Shown: positions 60,488 to 64,000 of the stretch, one piece after another
How the letters are laid out: every line of letters begins with the position of its first letter
How positions within the stretch are numbered: position 1 is the stretch's first letter
From: Azospirillum brasilense
Lineage (GTDB): Bacteria > Pseudomonadota > Alphaproteobacteria > Azospirillales > Azospirillaceae
Length of the DNA: 64,000 bases
Assembly: GCF_007827795.1 (NCBI RefSeq)
Contig: NZ_VITI01000007.1
Coordinates: 1 to 64,000 of the forward strand
Direction of reading: 5' to 3'
Notes under the pieces: generated by a model
The model's input: only the letters and a program-made list of their open reading frames with translations
Database searches by the model: none
Told to the model about the DNA's origin: nothing
Position numbers and translations under genes: made by a program

Positions 60488-63154
60488 TCAGTCCGCCGCG
60501 ATCGTCTCGCGGGGCGGAAGGGACGCGGCGATCCCGGCGAAGGCCTGCTCGACCAGCCGGCGCTGGTCGGCCTCGTGGTCGCCGTGGAAGCTGCCGGCGG
60601 GCGAGGCCGCCTCGTCGCGGGCCACGCAGGCGACGCGCGGTTCGGCGCAGCCGGCGGCCGCGCGCAGCGCCTCCAGACGGCGGTCCAGATAGGTCCAGGC
60701 GCCCAGGTTGCACGGCTCCTCCTGCACCCAGGCGCAGGACGCGCCCGGCCAGCGGCGGAAAAAGGCCGACAGCGCGGCGTCGGGCAGAGGGTACAGCATT
60801 TCCAGCCGGACCACCGCCACGGCCTCGGCCCCCCGCTCGGCCCGTTCGCGCTCCAGCTCGTAGGCCAGCTTGCCGCTGCACAGCAGGATGCGCTCGACCC
60901 GCGCCCCGGCGGTGGCGATCACCGGCTGGAAGGCGGTGCCCGGCGCGCAGTCGGCCAGGGTCGACACGGCGGCCGGCAGGCGCAGCAGCGTCTTCGGGCT
61001 CAGCACCACCAGCGCCTTGCGGTCGCGGCGCAGCATCTGCCGGCGCAGCAGGTGGAAGTAGTTGGCCGGGGTGGAGGGGTGGGCGACGCGGATGTTGTCG
61101 CGCGCCGCCATCTGGAGGAAGCGCTCCGGCCGGGCGGAGGAGTGTTCCGGCCCCTGCCCCTCCAGCCCGTGCGGCAGCAGGATGACGAGGCCGGAGGGCT
61201 GGCGCCACTTGTCCTCGGCGCTGACGATGAACTGGTCGATCATGATCTGCGCGCCGTTGGCGAAGTCGCCGAACTGCGCCTCCCAGATCACCAGCGCGTC
61301 GGGCCGCTCCAGGCTGTAGCCGTATTCGAAGCCCAGCACGGCGTATTCCGACAGCGGGCTGTTGACCACGTCGAACCGCGCCTGCTCCACACCCAGGTGA
61401 TTCAGGCTGACATGGCGGCGCCCGGTGACGGTGTCGGTCAGCGCGAAATGGCGGTGCGAGAAGGCGCCGCGCACCACGTCCTGGCCGGTCAGCCGCACCG
61501 GCGTCCCCTCGGCCAGCAGCGTGGCGAAGGCCAGCGCCTCGCCGGTCGCCCAGTCCAGCGGCTCCTCGGCGCGGCGGCGGATGACGCGCTCCACCTTGCG
61601 GTCCACGGCCAGCCCGTCGGGAATGGCGGCCAGCGCCGCCAGCAGCCCGCGCAGCCGGTCGTCGGCGATGCCGGTGTCCGGTTCGGCGGGAAGCGCGCCG
61701 GCCGGGGCGAAGGGCGCCCAGCGCCCGCCGGGGAAGCCGTCGTGGTTCGGCCGGTGGTCGGAGGCCGCGGCCAGCGCCTCCTGGAAGCGGGTCTTGTGCC
61801 CGGTGGCCAGCGCCTCCGCCTCCTCGGGGCCGACCAGCCCATCGGCGGCCAGCCGCTGCGCGTAGAGGGCGCGGGCCGGCGGGTGGGCGTCGATCGCCTT
61901 GTAGTCGAGCGGCTGGGTGAAGCGCGGCTCGTCGATCTCGTTGTGCCCGTTGCGGCGGTAGCCGACGAGGTCGATCACCGCGTCGCGCCCGTGCGCCTGC
62001 CGGAAGGCCACGGCAAGGTCGGCGGCGCGCAGGGCGGCGTCGGGGTCGTCGGCGTTGACGTGCAGGATGGGGCTGTCCACCGCCTTCCACAGACCGGTGC
62101 AGTGGAGCGAGGTCCGCGCTTCCTCCCGCTCGGTGGTAAAGCCGATCTGGTTGTTGACGATGACGTGGATGGTGCCGGCGACGGTGAAGCCGGGAACACC
62201 GGACAGTTGCAGCGCCTCCGTCACGCTGCCCTGGCCGATCACGCTGGCGTCGGTGTGCAGCAGCACGCAGAGCACCCGCCTGGCGTCGCCCCCCTGCGCC
62301 CGCTCCAGGTCCTGGCGGGCCCGCGCGCGGCCCAGCGTGACCGGGTTGATGGCTTCCAGATGCGACGGGTTGGGCGACAGGGTCAGGGACAGCGACCGCT
62401 CGCCGAAGGACAGAGTGCTCTCCACCCCCATGTGATAAGGCACGTCGGCGGGAACCGGCGGGTCGGCCAGGAAGGGATGCATGCCCTTGATTCCGGCGAA
62501 CAGCTCGACCAGCGGCTTGCCCAGCGCGTTGGCCATCAGGCTGAGCCGGCCGCGGTGCATGGTTCCGACCTGAACCTCGGTGACGCCCGCCGCCGCCGCC
62601 GCCGCAAGGATGCGGTCGAGCAGCGGGATCAGCGTCTCCATGCCCTCCGCCCCGAACCGCTTCTTGGTCGGGTAGCGGACGGCGAGCAGCCGTTCGAACT
62701 CCTCCGCGGCGGTCAGCAGCGCCAGCGCGCGGCGGCGCGCCTCGGCCGGCGGAGCGGTCTCCGCCCCCTCGTAGGCGTCGCGCAGCCAGGAGCGCAGGGC
62801 CGGATCGTCGATGTGCGCGGTCTCCAGCGTCAGCGTGCCCTGGTAGAGCCGGCGAAGGCGCGCGGTCCCGGCGTCCTCGGACGCGGCGACCAATGGAGCG
62901 GCGCGGCCCAGCGGGTCGAGGGCGGCGGCGGCGTGGCCGCGCTGGCGGATCTCTTCATGCCGCAGCGGAACCGTCGGATCGCCCGACAGCATCCCGGTGG
63001 GCACCCCGGCGGGAACGGCGCCCAGCTCATCCAGGATCTGGAAGACGGCGCGCCAGCTCACGTCCACCGACGCGGGGTCCTCGCGGAAGCGTTCCTGCAA
63101 CGCTTCAAGATAGGCGGCTCCGGCGGCGTTGAGCGGGGAGGACGGCCTAGACAT
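60488..63154 (-). CDS. 2-oxoacid dehydrogenase E1, 2-oxoglutarate/2-oxoadipate type
   Basis: About 888 residues, shorter than SucA. Family motifs are seen: MHRGRLSLMANALGKPL, SLTLSPNPSHLEAINPVTLG, FTTEREEA and QSSG-like VILLPHGLEGQGPEHSSARP with ERFLQMAARDN. The tail segment KTLLRLPAAVSTLADCAPGT resembles human DHTKD1 (2-oxoadipate E1) more than SucA. The TPP motif normally reads G-D-A; here it is HTDASVIGQG (residues 300-304) with NN at 334-335, so the first Gly is Thr. No E2 (sucB) or E3 (lpd) genes are adjacent, so it may borrow those of another complex. The ATG at 63154 replaces a GTG three codons earlier. Confidence 0.78.
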   Translation of the reverse strand: MSRPSSPLNAAGAAYLEALQERFREDPASVDVSWRAVFQILDELGAVPAGVPTGMLSGDPTVPLRHEEIRQRGHAAAALDPLGRAAPLVAASEDAGTARLRRLYQGTLTLETAHIDDPALRSWLRDAYEGAETAPPAEARRRALALLTAAEEFERLLAVRYPTKKRFGAEGMETLIPLLDRILAAAAAAGVTEVQVGTMHRGRLSLMANALGKPLVELFAGIKGMHPFLADPPVPADVPYHMGVESTLSFGERSLSLTLSPNPSHLEAINPVTLGRARARQDLERAQGGDARRVLCVLLHTDASVIGQGSVTEALQLSGVPGFTVAGTIHVIVNNQIGFTTEREEARTSLHCTGLWKAVDSPILHVNADDPDAALRAADLAVAFRQAHGRDAVIDLVGYRRNGHNEIDEPRFTQPLDYKAIDAHPPARALYAQRLAADGLVGPEEAEALATGHKTRFQEALAAASDHRPNHDGFPGGRWAPFAPAGALPAEPDTGIADDRLRGLLAALAAIPDGLAVDRKVERVIRRRAEEPLDWATGEALAFATLLAEGTPVRLTGQDVVRGAFSHRHFALTDTVTGRRHVSLNHLGVEQARFDVVNSPLSEYAVLGFEYGYSLERPDALVIWEAQFGDFANGAQIMIDQFIVSAEDKWRQPSGLVILLPHGLEGQGPEHSSARPERFLQMAARDNIRVAHPSTPANYFHLLRRQMLRRDRKALVVLSPKTLLRLPAAVSTLADCAPGTAFQPVIATAGARVERILLCSGKLAYELERERAERGAEAVAVVRLEMLYPLPDAALSAFFRRWPGASCAWVQEEPCNLGAWTYLDRRLEALRAAAGCAEPRVACVARDEAASPAGSFHGDHEADQRRLVEQAFAGIAASLPPRETIAAD

Positions 63155-63527
63155 GGCGCACACCGTTCATGCGATTGAACATCCGTCGGTTTGATGGCGG
63201 TCGAAGACCAGTTGCCTCCAGCTTATCGACCCATCGCGCCGCGCGGAGCGCATGGCGTGCCTGTAACAGATATTCATTGCGGGCATAGCAAACCGTCCGC
63301 GCCCGCACCGGTCGGGGCGGGATCGCGCGGGTTTCGGGTGAAACCGTTCGTGTCGCTGATGGCTTGCCGCGCTTATGGCTGATATGCCGGCAAAACGCAT
63401 TCCGCTGTGCGGCCGCCTGATCCACTGTCAGGGTCACCACACCCTCCCCGGCCACCGACCGGGGACCAAGCGCCTCGGACCGGCATCGCCTCGTCCGGGC
63501 AACAAAAATCTCGGGAGGAAGATCCAC
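63155..63527. other. Divergent intergenic region without a gene
   Basis: 373 bases between the E1 gene (minus) and the TRAP binding-protein gene (plus). I see no convincing gene. It must carry divergent promoters; an inverted repeat CCCCGGCCACCGACCGGGG lies near 63447-63465 and GGGAGGAA at 63513-63520 is the ribosome site of the plus-strand gene. It may be the target of the LysR regulator encoded at 57673. Confidence 0.5.
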
Positions 63528-64000
63528 ATGAAGCGCCGTCAATTCTTCAAGGGTGCCGCCGTCGTCGCCGGCGCCTCCACCCTCGCCGCCCCGGCCATTG
63601 CCCAGTCGGAGCCGACGATCCGCTGGCGCTGCGTGTCCAGCTTCCCGAAGAACATCGAGGTGCTCTATGGCAGCGCCGAGGTGCTGGCGAAGAACATCGC
63701 CGAGGCCACCGACGGCAAGTTCCAGATCCAGGTCTTCGCCGCCGGCGAGCTGGTCCCGGCGCTCCAGGCGCTCGACGCCGCCAGCAACGACACGGTGGAG
63801 ATGGCCCACACCGCGTCCTACTACTATGTCGGCAAGGACCCGAGCTTCGCCTTCGGCTGCTGCCTGCCCTTCGGCCTGAACACCCGCCAGCAGAACGCCT
63901 GGTTCTACCATGGCGAGGGCGGCAAGCTGCTGGAGGAGTTCTACGCCGGCCACAATCTGAAGGCGCTCGCCGGCGGCAACACCGGTTCCCAGATGGGTGG
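63528..64000 (+). CDS. TRAP transporter substrate-binding protein, TakP-like (partial)
   Basis: The first 157 residues are visible; the gene runs past the window. Tat-type signal (MKRRQFFKGAAVVAGASTLA with APAIAQ), then RWRCVSSFPKNIEVLYGSAE and GELVPALQALDAASNDTVEM and HTASYYYVGKDPSFAFGC; the GNTGSQMGG ending recalls TakP, the 2-oxoacid-binding protein of Rhodobacter. It would bind pyruvate-like or branched 2-oxoacids for Na+-driven uptake. It is divergent from the 2-oxoacid dehydrogenase E1 gene, which fits a coordinated uptake-and-use module. Confidence 0.85.
   Translation, partial: MKRRQFFKGAAVVAGASTLAAPAIAQSEPTIRWRCVSSFPKNIEVLYGSAEVLAKNIAEATDGKFQIQVFAAGELVPALQALDAASNDTVEMAHTASYYYVGKDPSFAFGCCLPFGLNTRQQNAWFYHGEGGKLLEEFYAGHNLKALAGGNTGSQMG

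Noticed and set aside
58461..62090. A minus-strand frame of about 1200 codons spanning the E1, acyl-CoA dehydrogenase and LysR genes in another frame
   Set aside because: It crosses several well-supported genes and encodes Arg/Pro/Gly-rich sequence; same GC-bias artefact.

Overview
The window is GC-rich DNA from an alphaproteobacterium, most likely Azospirillum or a close relative in the Rhodospirillales. Pointers are the alphaproteobacterial flagellin regulators FlaF and FlbT, a CtrA/FtcR-type regulator, DUF1217, a flagellar set that looks like a second (lateral) system, two TRAP-transporter fragments, and a methylsuccinyl-CoA dehydrogenase homologue of the ethylmalonyl-CoA type. Species is inferred from gene content only; there is no rRNA in the window and I saw no tRNA or CRISPR array.

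Layout. 1-5.8 kb: end of a TRAP permease gene, a TerC membrane protein, a large chemoreceptor, several unknown genes and a double cold-shock-domain protein. 6.1-11.9 kb: flagellar operon flgE-flgK-flgL-flgI-flgJ(rod-binding)-flgN-like. 12-28.4 kb: non-flagellar genes: a GT9 glycosyltransferase, an MHYT-PAS-GGDEF-EAL protein, a LysR regulator divergent from a two-gene molybdenum hydroxylase, a DUF47 protein, an S41 protease, small envelope proteins, a SoxR-box-controlled iron-sulfur flavoprotein, a TPP enzyme and a saccharopine-dehydrogenase-like gene divergent from an Lrp regulator. 28.5-45.7 kb: second flagellar block: flgB-flgC-fliE-fliQ-lytic transglycosylase-flhA-fliR-flhB on the minus strand, fliI plus an unknown partner on the plus strand, a LysR/MFS pair, then flagellin-flaF-flbT-flaG-like-DUF1217-unknown, and an orphan OmpR/CtrA-like regulator whose receiver lacks the phospho-acceptor Asp. 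45.9-50.4 kb: 2-keto-3-deoxygluconate catabolism (DMT transporter, kinase, GntR regulator, KDPG aldolase, Gfo/Idh/MocA oxidoreductase). 50.5-55.3 kb: msrPQ methionine sulfoxide repair, a lipoprotein, purT, norEF-like genes. 55.4-63.2 kb: a minus-strand cluster of a 2-methylfumaryl-CoA isomerase-like CoA transferase, an SDR, a LysR regulator, a methylsuccinyl-CoA dehydrogenase-like protein and a 2-oxoacid dehydrogenase E1, beside the start of a divergent TakP-like TRAP binding protein.

How it fits together. The flagellar blocks supply hook, junction, P ring, rod, export gate, export ATPase, filament and flagellin control, but lack the C-ring, MS-ring, FliP, FlgF/G/H, FliD and motor genes, which must lie elsewhere. 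AT-rich sites of the form TTTA-(6 to 8 nt)-TTTAAA occur upstream of flgE, flgB and flagellin in the same orientation, with a looser version before flhA, and a separate 14-mer is shared by the flgE and regulator promoters. I infer that the orphan regulator may control this regulon without phosphorylation. The second notable system is the 55-63 kb cluster: two of its enzymes resemble proteins that would make and then isomerise mesaconyl-CoA, suggesting a branched C5-dicarboxyl-CoA route linked to 2-oxoacid uptake.
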